A stretch of DNA of 16,612 bases from Lachnospiraceae bacterium (lineage in GTDB: Bacteria; Bacillota; Clostridia; Lachnospirales; Lachnospiraceae). The translations under genes and the position numbers were made by a program. Below are positions 7,374-15,990 of the stretch, piece after piece. How positions within the stretch are numbered: the first letter of the stretch is position 1; each line of letters starts with the position of its first letter. Location of the stretch: contig JAILNW010000343.1 in the NCBI GenBank assembly GCA_024691145.1, forward strand, positions 1 to 16,612. Reading direction: 5' to 3'. Below the pieces are notes generated by a model, which searched no databases, was not told the DNA's origin, and saw only the letters and a program-made list of their open reading frames with translations.

Positions 7374-7402
7374 TTGAATATTTTCCTTCTTCGTGTTACA
7401 CT
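7374..7402 (+). promoter_or_regulatory. Probable extended -10 promoter of plsX-acpP
   Basis: TTGAAT (7374-7379) and TACACT (7397-7402) are 17 bases apart, and TGT lies directly before the -10 box, making it an extended type. Each hexamer matches consensus at four of six positions. I saw no FapR- or FabT-like palindrome in the gap. The call is moderate. Confidence 0.5.
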
Positions 7403-7450
7403 ATATAAAAATGGTATTTTATGGATATTTAGAAAAAGTGGAGGTAAAAG

Positions 7451-8461
7451 ATGCAAAACTATACTAGGGTAGCTTTGGACGCTATGGGTGGAGATAATGC
7501 ACCTTTGGAGATTGTAAAGGGTGCCATTGAAGCCGTTAACGAAGAAAGTTCTATTAAGGTTTTTCTCGTTGGTAAGGAAGATGCTATAAAAGAAGAACTT
7601 GCTAAGTATACATATAACGAAGAGCAGGTTGAGATTGTAGCAGCTAATGATATTATAACTAATGATGAACCGCCAGTTATGGCTATAAGAAGAAAGAAAG
7701 ATTCTTCCATAGTTGTGGCCCTTAATCTTGTTAAGGAAGGAAAGGCAGATGCATTTCTTTCTGCAGGAAGTACAGGTGCCGTTCTTGTTGGAGGACAGCT
7801 TATAGTTGGAAGAATTAAAGGAATTGACAGACCACCACTTGCACCACTTATTCCTACAAAGAAAGGTGTTGCGTTACTTATAGATTGTGGAGCTAATGTT
7901 GATGCAAGATCCTCACATCTTGTACAGTTTGCAAAGATGGGTTCAGCATATATGGAAGGCATTATGGGCATTGAAAAGCCTAGAGTTGCCATCGTTAATA
8001 TTGGTGCCGAAGAGGAAAAGGGTAATATGCTTGTAAAAGAGACATATCCTTTGCTTGCTAATTGTAACGACATTAATTTTGTAGGCAGTATTGAAGCAAG
8101 AAACATACCTGAAGGAGATGCTGATGTTATAGTATGTGAGGCATTTGTAGGTAATGTTATTTTAAAACTTTATGAAGGAATAGCTAATGTATTACTTAGT
8201 ACCATAAAAGAAGGTATTATGAGTACAACTAGAAGCAAGATTGGTGGAGTACTCGTTAAACCGGCATTAAAGGAAACTTTAAAGACATTTGATACAGAAC
8301 AGTATGGCGGGGCTCCTATGCTGGGACTCAAAGGTTTAGTTGTGAAAACTCATGGCAGTTCAAAGGCTATTGAGGTTAAAAACTCTATATTCCAGTGCAT
8401 GAATTATAAAAACCAGAATATTAGAGAAAAGATTGAAGCCAAGATAGTTGACAATGAATGA
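7451..8461 (+). CDS. plsX: Phosphate acyltransferase PlsX
   Basis: PlsX makes acyl-phosphate from acyl-ACP and phosphate, the first step of phospholipid synthesis through PlsX/PlsY. It is a peripheral membrane enzyme, 336 residues here. Family blocks are ALDAMGGDNAP (8-18), NDEPPVMAIRRKKDSS, LSAGSTGAVLVGG, RPPLAPLIP and EAFVGNVILKLYEG towards the C-terminus. The start ATG 7451 has GGAGG (7440-7444) 6 bases upstream. acpP follows after 27 bases, so the enzyme and its acyl carrier are likely made together. The ribosomal gene rpmF, often upstream of plsX, is absent and cheR takes that place. Confidence 0.95.
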   Translation: MQNYTRVALDAMGGDNAPLEIVKGAIEAVNEESSIKVFLVGKEDAIKEELAKYTYNEEQVEIVAANDIITNDEPPVMAIRRKKDSSIVVALNLVKEGKADAFLSAGSTGAVLVGGQLIVGRIKGIDRPPLAPLIPTKKGVALLIDCGANVDARSSHLVQFAKMGSAYMEGIMGIEKPRVAIVNIGAEEEKGNMLVKETYPLLANCNDINFVGSIEARNIPEGDADVIVCEAFVGNVILKLYEGIANVLLSTIKEGIMSTTRSKIGGVLVKPALKETLKTFDTEQYGGAPMLGLKGLVVKTHGSSKAIEVKNSIFQCMNYKNQNIREKIEAKIVDNE

Positions 8462-8488
8462 TAATAATATAAGAAAGGTGAATGAAAC

Positions 8489-8719
8489 ATGGAATTTGAA
8501 AAATTACAACAAATTATCAGTGAAGTACTTAATATTGAGCCAGAGGAGATTTCTTTGGAAACAAAATTTATTGATGATCTTGGAGCTGATTCTTTAGATG
8601 TATTCCAGATTATTATGGAGATTGAAGAAGCATTCGGCATTGAGATTGAGAACGAAGCTGCAGAGAAGATTGTTACAGTTGGAGATGCTGTAGAGCAGAT
8701 TAAAGGTGCTCTTAACTAA
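8489..8719 (+). CDS. acpP: Acyl carrier protein
   Basis: An acidic four-helix protein of 76 residues that carries acyl chains on a phosphopantetheine arm during fatty-acid synthesis and supplies acyl-ACP to PlsX. The attachment motif is GADSLD, with the modified serine at S35, followed by the usual helix II (VFQIIMEIEEAFGIEI). AAAGGTG (8474-8480) precedes ATG 8489. It is the last gene of the plsX transcript because a terminator follows. The fab genes are not in the window. A carrier protein for another pathway is possible but unlikely next to plsX. Confidence 0.95.
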   Translation: MEFEKLQQIISEVLNIEPEEISLETKFIDDLGADSLDVFQIIMEIEEAFGIEIENEAAEKIVTVGDAVEQIKGALN

Positions 8720-8755
8720 TTTGTTTAATTTGAAAATAACAATAATATACTATAT

Positions 8756-8794
8756 GTCAGTTGCTGTTCTTTTGAGCAGTGACTGACTGCTTTT
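8756..8794 (+). terminator. Intrinsic terminator after acpP
   Basis: GTCAGTTGCTGTTC (8756-8769) pairs with GAGCAGTGACTGAC (8774-8787) over 14 positions including three G-U pairs. The loop is TTTT and the tail TGCTTTT. It separates plsX-acpP from rnc. No convincing promoter for rnc is visible in the 35 bases that follow; TATACA at 8810-8815 is a poor -10 candidate. Confidence 0.8.
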
Positions 8795-8829
8795 AATGAA
8801 TTTTACTAATATACATAAAGGGGATTCTT

Positions 8830-9543
8830 ATGAATGTAACTAATTTTGAGCCTTTAGAGGAGATGATTGGTTATAAATTTAACGACCAGTCTATTTTAAG
8901 AAAAGCATTAACACATAGTTCTTATGCTAATGAGAACAAGTTAAAGAAGGATATGTGCTATGAACGTCTTGAATTCTTAGGTGATGCTGTTTTAGAGCTG
9001 ATTTCTAGTGATTTCATTTACAGGAAGTATGAACAATTCGAAGAGGGTAAACTTTCAAAATTAAGAGCCAGTATTGTATGTGAACAGACATTGTATAATT
9101 GCGCTGTTTTGTTTAATCTTGAAAAATTTATAATATTAGGAAAAGGTGAAGACCTGACAGGTGGAAGAAATCGTCCAAGTGTTGTTTCTGATGTATTTGA
9201 AGCCCTTATTGGTGCAATTTATCTAGATGGTGGTATTACTAATGCAAAAGAATTTGTAGAAAAATTTGTTTTAAATGATATAGAACAAAAACAACTCTTT
9301 TATGATAGTAAAACCATCTTACAGGAATTGTTTCAGAAAAAATTCAATACTATTGCCACATATAAATTAATAGAAGAAAGTGGTCCAGATCACAATAAAG
9401 TATTTACATCTGCAGTTTATCTTAATGATGAAAAGATTGCAACTGGATCTGGAAGTTCCAAGAAACATTCAGAACAGACAGCCGCATACAATGCAATATT
9501 ATTACTAGGCGAAAAAGAAAGAAATAACAAAAAATCTAAGTAA
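8830..9543 (+). CDS. rnc: Ribonuclease III
   Basis: A double-strand-specific endoribonuclease that processes rRNA precursors and regulates some mRNAs. The protein has 237 residues. The signature YERLEFLGDAVLEL lies at 44-57, giving the metal-binding residues E48 and D52. The second catalytic pair is D121 and E124 in SDVFEALIGA. A double-stranded RNA-binding domain covers about 160-228, with the GSGSSKKHSEQTAAYNAI block near its end. The C-terminus is lysine-rich. AAAGGGG (8817-8823) lies just before ATG 8830. smc starts 18 bases after the stop. The rnc-smc-ftsY order is common in Firmicutes. Confidence 0.96.
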   Translation: MNVTNFEPLEEMIGYKFNDQSILRKALTHSSYANENKLKKDMCYERLEFLGDAVLELISSDFIYRKYEQFEEGKLSKLRASIVCEQTLYNCAVLFNLEKFIILGKGEDLTGGRNRPSVVSDVFEALIGAIYLDGGITNAKEFVEKFVLNDIEQKQLFYDSKTILQELFQKKFNTIATYKLIEESGPDHNKVFTSAVYLNDEKIATGSGSSKKHSEQTAAYNAILLLGEKERNNKKSK

Positions 9544-9561
9544 CTTGGCAGGAGAATATGT

Positions 9562-12500
9562 ATGTATTTAAAAAGCATTGAGGTAAATGGTTTCAAATCA
9601 TTTGCAAATAAAATATTATTTGACTTTAATGAAGGTATTACGGCGATTGTTGGTCCTAATGGAAGTGGAAAAAGTAACGTAGGTGACGCAGTGAGATGGG
9701 TACTTGGAGAACAAAGTGCCAAGCAGCTTCGTGGTTCCAAGATGGAGGATGTTATATTCTCCGGAACGGAGGTTAGAAAGCCACAAAGCAGCGCTTACGT
9801 TGCTATTACTCTGGATAATTCCGACCATAGTCTGCCTATAGACTTTAATGAAGTTAAAGTTGCAAGACGAGTATTCCGTTCAGGCGAAAGTGAATATCTT
9901 ATTAATGGCAATGCCTGCAGATTAAAGGATGTTCAGGAATTATTCTTTGATACAGGTATTGGTAAAGAGGGATATTCTATTATCGGACAGGGACAGGTTG
10001 AAAAGATTTTAAGTGGAAAGCCTGAGGAAAGAAGAGAACTTTTTGATGAAGCTGCAGGTATTGTAAAGTTTAAGAAAAGAAAGAAAACAGCTGAAAAGAA
10101 TCTTGAGGAAGAAAGACTTAATCTTTCCCGTATTAATGATATTTTAAAGGAACTTGAACATCAGGTTGCTCCTCTTGAAAAGCAGTCAAAGGTTGCGAAG
10201 GAGTATCTTGATTTAAGAGAACAGTTAAAAACATTTGAAGTAAATTTATTTTTAAATGATTATGACAGAATAAATGATTCCTCTACAGAGGTTGAATCAA
10301 AACTTGAAATTGCAAAGAACCAGTTAGAAGAAGCGACAAGGGATTTTGATAAAACCAAGGATGAATATGAAAGACTTGATAAAGAGATAGAAGAAAGAAA
10401 TAATACTATTGATGAAGTTAAAAACAGATTAAGTGATTCAAAGGTTAATAAAGAAAAAGAAGAGGGTAATATTAAGCTTCTTAAGGAACAGCTTACAGCT
10501 CTTAATAACAATAATGAGATGTACAAATCCCGAATCACAGCAATAAACGAAGAACTTGAGGCTAAAAACAAGGATCTTAATCAATATAAATCTGAATTTG
10601 AAGAAAATGAAGATAAGATTCAGGAGTTGTCTGAGAAGAAGGAAAATCTGGATTCTGAAAAGAATAGTGATAACAGTTCTTCTAAAGATGCAAATGATGA
10701 AATTGAAAAACTTCAGAATAGTATTTATGACATTATGAATTCTGAATCTGAAGTAAAAACTCAGATTGAGAGACTTGAAACACTTTTAGAGCAGAATAAT
10801 CTTAAAAAAGTAGAACTTAATCAAAAACTGCTTCAGCAGAAAACTAAAGAGAATGACATGAAGAGCATTGTTACTTCATGTGAAAATGAACTTAAAGAGA
10901 TTAATGATAGCATAGCTGAGCAGAATGAACTTAATCAGTACAAGATTAATGAATTAAATGATGTAAATAATACTTTAAAGAAGAACAATGAAGAACTTAA
11001 TAATGCAATTCAAAGCAGAATTAAGGAATCATCAAGACTTGAAAGTCTTAAAAACATGACTGAAAGATATGAAGGATATGGAAACAGTATCAAGAAGGTC
11101 ATGGAAAAGAAAGACCAGATTAGTGGTATTTATGGTGTTGTAGCTGATATTATTAAGACTGAGTCAAAGTATGAACAGGCAATAGAGATCGCTCTTGGAG
11201 GAAGTATTCAGAATATCGTAACTGATAATGAGAATACAGCTAAAAATCTTATTGAATATTTAAAGAAGAATAAGTTTGGACGTGCAACATTCCTTCCTTT
11301 AACTACTGTTAAACCAAAGGGAAGCTTCAATAATGACAGCTGTCTTAAGGAAAAGGGGGTTATAGGTCTTTGCCATACACTTATTAATACAGATAAGATG
11401 TATAAAGACCTTATTGAATCTTTAGTTGGAAGAGTTGTTGTTGTTGATAATATTGATAATGCCATTAGCATTCAGAGAAAGTACAATAATTCAATTAAGA
11501 TTGTTACTTTAGAAGGTGACCTTCTTAATCCTGGAGGTTCCATGTCCGGTGGTGCTTTCAAGAATTCAAGCAATCTTTTAGGAAGACGTAGAGAGATTGA
11601 TGATATAGAAGAGACAATTGCAAAACTTAATAAAACTATAGACAAGATTAAAGAAGAGAATACAGCTCTTAATGATAAAGCTAATAAACTTTCAAAGATT
11701 ATTGAGAATAATAAAAATAATCTGCAGGAGTTATATATTAAGCAGAACTCGAGCAAACATAAGCTTGACCAGGCTAATAAAGATTATAACGAATTAACAT
11801 CATTTTATGAAAATATTTCTAAGGAAACTACAGGAATTACAGATACCGAAAATGATTTAAAGAGTAAGATTAACAGCCTTAATACAAAGTTTAGTGAGTT
11901 TGAAGAGTTAAAGAGTGGTAATAATTCTAAGATTAATGAACTTAATGATAAGCTTGTTAAAATAAGAGAAGATGAACAAAACAGAACTGACATGATGTCT
12001 TCAATAATAAGTGAACTGTCTAAATATGAGCAGACAAGACAATTTATTATGGAAAATACAAGACGTGTATCCAATGAGATTGATAAGTTAAAGAAAGAAC
12101 AGGAAGGCATTAATGATGAACTTTCTAACATGGATAATCTTATAAAGGATAAGTCAGAGGAGATTGAAAACAGCTCGGAAACACTTGAAACACTTGAAAG
12201 GGATATTGAATCATTTTCAAAGGAAATAGATGAACTTGTTTCAAAACGTGAAGAGGTTTTAAAGCAGCATAAGATGTTCTTTTCAAAGAGAGAAGAGTTA
12301 AGTGCTTCTATGACAAGTCTTGATAAGGAAATTTTCAGACTTAATTCACAGAAGGACAAATTGTCTGAACAGTTGGATTCATGTGTAAGCTACATGTGGG
12401 ATGAATATGAACTTACTTACGGAAGTGCCCTTCCTTTAAAGAAGGACGACATGGGAACATATCAGCAGATTAAGAAAAAGGTTTCTGAACTTAAGACTTC

Positions 12501-13122
12501 TATTAAAGCCCTTGGTGACGTTAATGTAAATGCCATTGAGGATTATAAGAACATAGTTGAAAGATATGAAACCCTTAAAACTCAGCATGATGATCTTATT
12601 GAATCTGAAAAGGTTCTTGTTAAGATAATTGAAGATCTTGATGTTGAAATGAGAAAACAGTTTGAAGAAAAGTTTGCTTATATTAAGAAACAGTTTGATA
12701 TAGTATTTAAGGAATTATTTGGCGGAGGAAAGGGAAACCTTGAGTTAATGGAAGATGAGGATGTGCTTGAGGCTGGTATCAGAATAATTGCCCAGCCACC
12801 TGGAAAGAAACTTCAGAACATGATGCAGATGTCCGGTGGAGAAAAGTCACTTACTGCAATAGCACTGCTATTTGCAATTCAGAACTTAAAGCCTTCTCCG
12901 TTCTGTCTTCTTGATGAGATTGAGGCTGCACTTGATGATGCCAATGTAAAAAGATATGCAGAATACCTTAAGAAACTTACAAAGCATACGCAGTTTATTG
13001 TTATTACCCACAGACGTGGTACAATGGGGGCTGCTGACATTCTTTATGGTATTACAATGCAGGAAAAGGGTGTATCTACACTTGTATCTGTAAATCTTAT
13101 TGAAGATAAACTTGATAAATAA
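9562..13122 (+). CDS. smc: Chromosome segregation SMC ATPase
   Basis: The core ATPase of the bacterial condensin Smc-ScpAB, which loops and aligns the chromosome for segregation. The length of 1186 residues is usual. The N-terminal head has the Walker A motif GPNGSGKS at 31-38. Long charged coiled coils follow (about 170-500). The hinge starts near GIYGVVADI (522) and ends before NPGGSMSGG (656-664). A second coil runs to about 1020. The C-terminal head has the signature MSGGEKS (S1091) and Walker B with D1118-E1119 in LLDEIEAALDD. All ATPase motifs are present. AGGAG (9550-9554) precedes ATG 9562. The 20-base gap to ftsY suggests one operon with rnc. scpA and scpB are elsewhere. Confidence 0.97.
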   Translation: MYLKSIEVNGFKSFANKILFDFNEGITAIVGPNGSGKSNVGDAVRWVLGEQSAKQLRGSKMEDVIFSGTEVRKPQSSAYVAITLDNSDHSLPIDFNEVKVARRVFRSGESEYLINGNACRLKDVQELFFDTGIGKEGYSIIGQGQVEKILSGKPEERRELFDEAAGIVKFKKRKKTAEKNLEEERLNLSRINDILKELEHQVAPLEKQSKVAKEYLDLREQLKTFEVNLFLNDYDRINDSSTEVESKLEIAKNQLEEATRDFDKTKDEYERLDKEIEERNNTIDEVKNRLSDSKVNKEKEEGNIKLLKEQLTALNNNNEMYKSRITAINEELEAKNKDLNQYKSEFEENEDKIQELSEKKENLDSEKNSDNSSSKDANDEIEKLQNSIYDIMNSESEVKTQIERLETLLEQNNLKKVELNQKLLQQKTKENDMKSIVTSCENELKEINDSIAEQNELNQYKINELNDVNNTLKKNNEELNNAIQSRIKESSRLESLKNMTERYEGYGNSIKKVMEKKDQISGIYGVVADIIKTESKYEQAIEIALGGSIQNIVTDNENTAKNLIEYLKKNKFGRATFLPLTTVKPKGSFNNDSCLKEKGVIGLCHTLINTDKMYKDLIESLVGRVVVVDNIDNAISIQRKYNNSIKIVTLEGDLLNPGGSMSGGAFKNSSNLLGRRREIDDIEETIAKLNKTIDKIKEENTALNDKANKLSKIIENNKNNLQELYIKQNSSKHKLDQANKDYNELTSFYENISKETTGITDTENDLKSKINSLNTKFSEFEELKSGNNSKINELNDKLVKIREDEQNRTDMMSSIISELSKYEQTRQFIMENTRRVSNEIDKLKKEQEGINDELSNMDNLIKDKSEEIENSSETLETLERDIESFSKEIDELVSKREEVLKQHKMFFSKREELSASMTSLDKEIFRLNSQKDKLSEQLDSCVSYMWDEYELTYGSALPLKKDDMGTYQQIKKKVSELKTSIKALGDVNVNAIEDYKNIVERYETLKTQHDDLIESEKVLVKIIEDLDVEMRKQFEEKFAYIKKQFDIVFKELFGGGKGNLELMEDEDVLEAGIRIIAQPPGKKLQNMMQMSGGEKSLTAIALLFAIQNLKPSPFCLLDEIEAALDDANVKRYAEYLKKLTKHTQFIVITHRRGTMGAADILYGITMQEKGVSTLVSVNLIEDKLDK

Positions 13123-13142
13123 TAAGAAATGAGGGAATTAAA

Positions 13143-14069
13143 ATGAGTGAGGAAAAGAAAAGAGGATTTTTTAAGAGGCTTGTGGACGGTCTGGCCAAAA
13201 CAAGAAATAGTATCAAGGAAGGCATAGATAACGTTTTTAGCGGTTTTTCCAAGATAGATGAAGATTTTTACGAGGAACTTGAAGAAATCCTTATAATGGC
13301 AGATATAGGCGTTAAAACAACAGAGAATATAATGGAGTCATTAAGGGAAAAGGTTAAGGAGCAGAAGATTAAAGAGCCTTCTGAGTGCAAGGAACTTCTT
13401 ATAAACAGTATTAAAGAGCAGATGCATGTTGATGAGAATGCTTATGATTTTGAAAATCAGAAGTCAATTATACTTCTTATAGGTGTTAATGGTGTTGGAA
13501 AGACAACAACTACAGGAAAACTTGCAGGACAGTATAAGAGTGATGGAAAGAAAGTTCTTCTTTGCGCTGCAGATACCTTCAGAGCTGCTGCAATTGAACA
13601 GCTTACAGAGTGGTCAAAAAGAGCAAATGTTGATATAATATCAACTTATGAAGGTGCAGACCCTGCTGCAGTTGTATTTGATGCTATTTCTGCTGCAAAG
13701 GCAAGAAAAACAGATATTCTTTTATGTGATACAGCAGGAAGACTTCACAATAAGAAAAACCTTATGGAAGAGCTTAAGAAAATCAACAGAATAATAGAAA
13801 AAGAATATCCTGAAGCACATAAGGAAACATTTATAGTTTTAGATGGTACTACAGGCCAGAATGCACTTAATCAGGCTAAGCAGTTTAGCGAAGTTACTAA
13901 TATTAATGGTATTATATTAACTAAGCTTGACGGAACTGCTAAGGGTGGTATTGCAATAGCAATACAAAGTGAACTTAATATTCCTGTAAAGTTTATAGGT
14001 GTTGGTGAGAAGATTGAGGATTTGCAGAAGTTTGATGCAGATTCGTTTGTAAATGCTCTTTTCGAGTAA
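13143..14069 (+). CDS. ftsY: Signal recognition particle receptor FtsY
   Basis: A GTPase of 308 residues that docks ribosome-SRP complexes at the membrane for co-translational insertion. It lacks the long acidic A domain of the E. coli protein; instead a short basic stretch (KKRGFFKRLVDGLAKTR, 5-21) may bind the membrane. The N domain covers about 25-95. In the G domain are the P-loop GVNGVGKTT (114-122), DTFRAAA (144-150), DTAGR (196-200) and TKLDGTAKGG near 260. These fit FtsY and not Ffh, as no methionine-rich M domain follows. GAGGG (13131-13135) lies 7 bases before ATG 13143. The usual partner ffh is not in the window. Confidence 0.96.
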   Translation: MSEEKKRGFFKRLVDGLAKTRNSIKEGIDNVFSGFSKIDEDFYEELEEILIMADIGVKTTENIMESLREKVKEQKIKEPSECKELLINSIKEQMHVDENAYDFENQKSIILLIGVNGVGKTTTTGKLAGQYKSDGKKVLLCAADTFRAAAIEQLTEWSKRANVDIISTYEGADPAAVVFDAISAAKARKTDILLCDTAGRLHNKKNLMEELKKINRIIEKEYPEAHKETFIVLDGTTGQNALNQAKQFSEVTNINGIILTKLDGTAKGGIAIAIQSELNIPVKFIGVGEKIEDLQKFDADSFVNALFE

Positions 14070-14081
14070 ATAATAAACTTG

Positions 14082-14132
14082 ATTTTTTATAAAATATATG
14101 TTAAAAATATATATGCGTATATTTTTTATAAA
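14082..14132 (+). repeat. 12-base direct repeat flanking an AT-only hairpin
   Basis: ATTTTTTATAAA occurs at 14082-14093 and 14121-14132, 39 bases apart, in the very AT-rich gap after ftsY. The second copy overlaps the T-run of the hairpin between them. With such base bias it may be chance, but the exact 12-base match is worth noting. It could contribute to recA promoter activity as an UP-like region. Confidence 0.5.
14103..14127 (+). terminator. AT-rich hairpin with T-run after ftsY
   Basis: AAAAATATA (14103-14111) and TATATTTTT (14118-14126) pair perfectly around the loop TATGCG, with a further T after the stem. No stem pair is G-C, so termination would be weak, but it is the only candidate between ftsY and recA. 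Confidence 0.4.
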
Positions 14133-14170
14133 GGCTTTTAAATTTTTATAACAATAATACGAAAGGATAT

Positions 14171-14196
14171 GTCATATCTGTGGATTGTGATATGAC
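14171..14196 (+). promoter_or_regulatory. Perfect dyad just upstream of the recA ribosome binding site
   Basis: GTCATATC (14171-14178) and GATATGAC (14189-14196) form a perfect 8-base inverted repeat with a 10-base loop. The likely recA ribosome binding site GGTGAT (14198-14203) begins two bases later. It may be a protein-binding site, or an RNA hairpin that affects initiation. No GAAC-N4-GTTC (Bacillus-type LexA box) is seen in 14070-14208. I also could not find a convincing -35/-10 pair for recA; TATAAC at 14147-14152 is only a candidate -10. Confidence 0.55.
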
Positions 14197-14208
14197 GGGT
14201 GATTTTAC

Positions 14209-15285
14209 ATGGATGAGAATAAGATGAAAGCTTTAGAATCTGCTTTGGCTCAGATAGAAAAGCAATTTGGTAAAGGTTCAGTTATGAAGCTTGGAAGCAG
14301 CACTACTAATCTTAATATTGAGACGGTTCCTACTGGTTCATTAAGTCTTGATATTGCACTTGGTCTTGGCGGTGTTCCAAGAGGAAGAATTGTTGAAGTA
14401 TACGGACCTGAATCAAGTGGTAAGACAACAGTTGCTTTGCATATGGTTGCAGAAGTACAGAAGCAGGGAGGTATAGCAGGATTTATAGATGCAGAGCATG
14501 CACTTGACCCTGTATATGCCAAGAATATAGGCGTAGATATTGATAACCTTTATATTTCACAGCCTGACAATGGTGAGCAGGCGTTAGAGATTACTGAAAC
14601 TATGGTTCGTTCAGGAGCCGTTGATATAGTAATAGTTGACTCAGTTGCAGCACTTGTTCCAAAGGCAGAGATAGATGGAGAGATGGGAGATTCTCATGTT
14701 GGTCTTCAGGCAAGACTTATGTCACAGGCACTTAGAAAGCTTACTGCTGTTATAAGCAAGTCTAATTGTATTGTTATCTTCATAAACCAGTTAAGAGAGA
14801 AAGTTGGCGTTATGTTTGGTAACCCTGAGACTACAACAGGCGGACGTGCCCTTAAGTTCTATTCATCTATAAGACTTGATGTAAGAAGAATCGAGTCATT
14901 AAAGCAGGGCGGAGAAGTTGTTGGTAACAGAGTAAGAATTAAGGTTGTTAAGAATAAGATTGCACCTCCATTTAAGGAAGCTGAATTCGACATTATGTTC
15001 GGTAAAGGTATTTCAAGAGAAGGCGATGTTCTTGATCTTGCAGCAAGCGAAGATATTGTTGTTAAGAGTGGTGCATGGTATGCATATAATAACAACAAGA
15101 TTGGTCAGGGACGAGAGAATGCCAAGATGTATCTTAGCCAGAATCCTGAAGTTTTCGCTGAGATTGAAGCTAAAGTAAGAGAAAAGTTCTTTAATAAAGA
15201 TGCTGAAACTGCTGAAGCAGAAGAAGAGACTGAGAAGGAGCCTGAAACTAAGGCAAAGAAAACAACTAAAAAAACAGAAGAATAA
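14209..15285 (+). CDS. recA: Recombinase RecA
   Basis: The strand-exchange ATPase of homologous recombination and co-protease of the SOS response. The protein has 358 residues. Walker A is GPESSGKTT at 66-74, the catalytic glutamate is E96 (DAEHALD), Walker B is VIVDSVAALVP with D144, and the DNA-binding L2 region lies at about 195-210 (FINQLREKVGVMFGNPETTTGGRA). The C-terminal tail after about 330 is acidic and then lysine- and threonine-rich (TKAKKTTKKTEE). The start ATG 14209 is fixed by an in-frame TGA at 14200-14202. A hairpin separates it from recX, so both genes may share a transcript by read-through. Confidence 0.98.
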   Translation: MDENKMKALESALAQIEKQFGKGSVMKLGSSTTNLNIETVPTGSLSLDIALGLGGVPRGRIVEVYGPESSGKTTVALHMVAEVQKQGGIAGFIDAEHALDPVYAKNIGVDIDNLYISQPDNGEQALEITETMVRSGAVDIVIVDSVAALVPKAEIDGEMGDSHVGLQARLMSQALRKLTAVISKSNCIVIFINQLREKVGVMFGNPETTTGGRALKFYSSIRLDVRRIESLKQGGEVVGNRVRIKVVKNKIAPPFKEAEFDIMFGKGISREGDVLDLAASEDIVVKSGAWYAYNNNKIGQGRENAKMYLSQNPEVFAEIEAKVREKFFNKDAETAEAEEETEKEPETKAKKTTKKTEE

Positions 15286-15291
15286 TTAGAT

Positions 15292-15324
15292 GAAAGCCAG
15301 ACATTATTGTGTTTGGCTTTCTTT
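15292..15324 (+). terminator. Hairpin terminator between recA and recX
   Basis: GAAAGCCAGACA (15292-15303) pairs with TGTTTGGCTTTC (15310-15321) over 12 positions, one of them G-U. The loop is TTATTG and a short TTTAT tail follows. The tail is weak, so partial read-through into recX is likely. Confidence 0.7.
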
Positions 15325-15338
15325 ATAGAGGTAAAGTA

Positions 15339-15932
15339 ATGATTATAAGTTCTATCGAAAAAACAGGAAAGTACAAGTCATTAATTAAATTTGATGATGG
15401 AAGAAAGCTTGTTTTAAAAACAAGTGAAGCAGAAAGCCTTAATCTGGAGGAGAATTCAGAGATGCCAGAAGAAATCTATGAAAGAATACTTAGCAATATA
15501 ATATATCCTCGTGCCAAGGAAAAGGTTATAAGGCTTTTATCAGCAAGGTCAAGAACCATGACTGAACTTGCTGACAGACTTAAAAGAGATTATTATGATG
15601 AGTCTGTAATTGATAAAATAGAAGAATGGGTTAATGAATATAATTTTGTTAATGATGATAATTATATCTATCAATACTATATGTCTAATAAGGGGAAGAA
15701 AGGCATGTGCATGATGGAACATGAATTAAGTAATAAAGGAATTAGTAAGGAAGCATTCAGAAATTATCTTGAAAAGAATGACATTGACTCGGATGAAGAA
15801 GAGGTTATGGCTATTAAGAAACTTTGTGAGAAGATAATTGGAATTGATATGGAGTATAATGAAAAACAGAAGCATATAGCAAAGCTTGTAAGAAAAGGAT
15901 TTTGGTTAGGAAATATAAAGAAGGTATTGTAG
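15339..15932 (+). CDS. recX: RecA regulator RecX
   Basis: A helical protein of 197 residues that binds RecA filaments and modulates strand exchange. The N-terminal 55 residues are a beta-rich extension (MIISSIEKTGKYKS, then KFDDGRKLVLK) as in other Firmicute RecX proteins. The RecX helical modules start at about 60 with LLSARSRTMTELADRLKRDY (67-86). A second module, from about 107, ends in HELSNKGISKEAF, and a third ends in KHIAKLVRKGFWLGNI. ATG 15339 has AGAGG (15327-15331) 7 bases upstream; an in-frame TTG at 15309 lies in the terminator loop. Location after recA supports the call. Transcription probably passes through the preceding hairpin. Confidence 0.9.
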   Translation: MIISSIEKTGKYKSLIKFDDGRKLVLKTSEAESLNLEENSEMPEEIYERILSNIIYPRAKEKVIRLLSARSRTMTELADRLKRDYYDESVIDKIEEWVNEYNFVNDDNYIYQYYMSNKGKKGMCMMEHELSNKGISKEAFRNYLEKNDIDSDEEEVMAIKKLCEKIIGIDMEYNEKQKHIAKLVRKGFWLGNIKKVL

Positions 15933-15956
15933 AAAAGAGAATATGTATGTTATAAT
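15927..15956 (+). promoter_or_regulatory. Extended -10 promoter of the lipoprotein gene
   Basis: A perfect TATAAT (15951-15956) is preceded by TGT, an extended -10 element. The only -35 candidate, TTGTAG (15927-15932), is weak, 18 bases upstream, and overlaps the recX stop. The expected start is near 15963, giving a leader of about 28 bases that includes GGGAGG. Confidence 0.65.
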
Positions 15957-15990
15957 GACTTTGATATTTATGTTTATGGGAGGATTTTAA

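Noticed and set aside
7459..8106. 215-codon open frame on the minus strand within plsX
   Set aside because: It lies wholly inside a well-conserved gene, has no ribosome binding site or family motifs, and is explained by codon bias.
11805..12359. 184-codon open frame on the minus strand within smc
   Set aside because: It is the antisense of the charged coiled coil, rich in Ser and Leu as expected from reversed Glu/Lys codons; it is not a gene.
14169..14195. Eight-codon leader peptide before recA
   Set aside because: ATG 14169 opens a short frame ending in TGA 14193-14195, but the AGG before it is only two bases away, too close for initiation.
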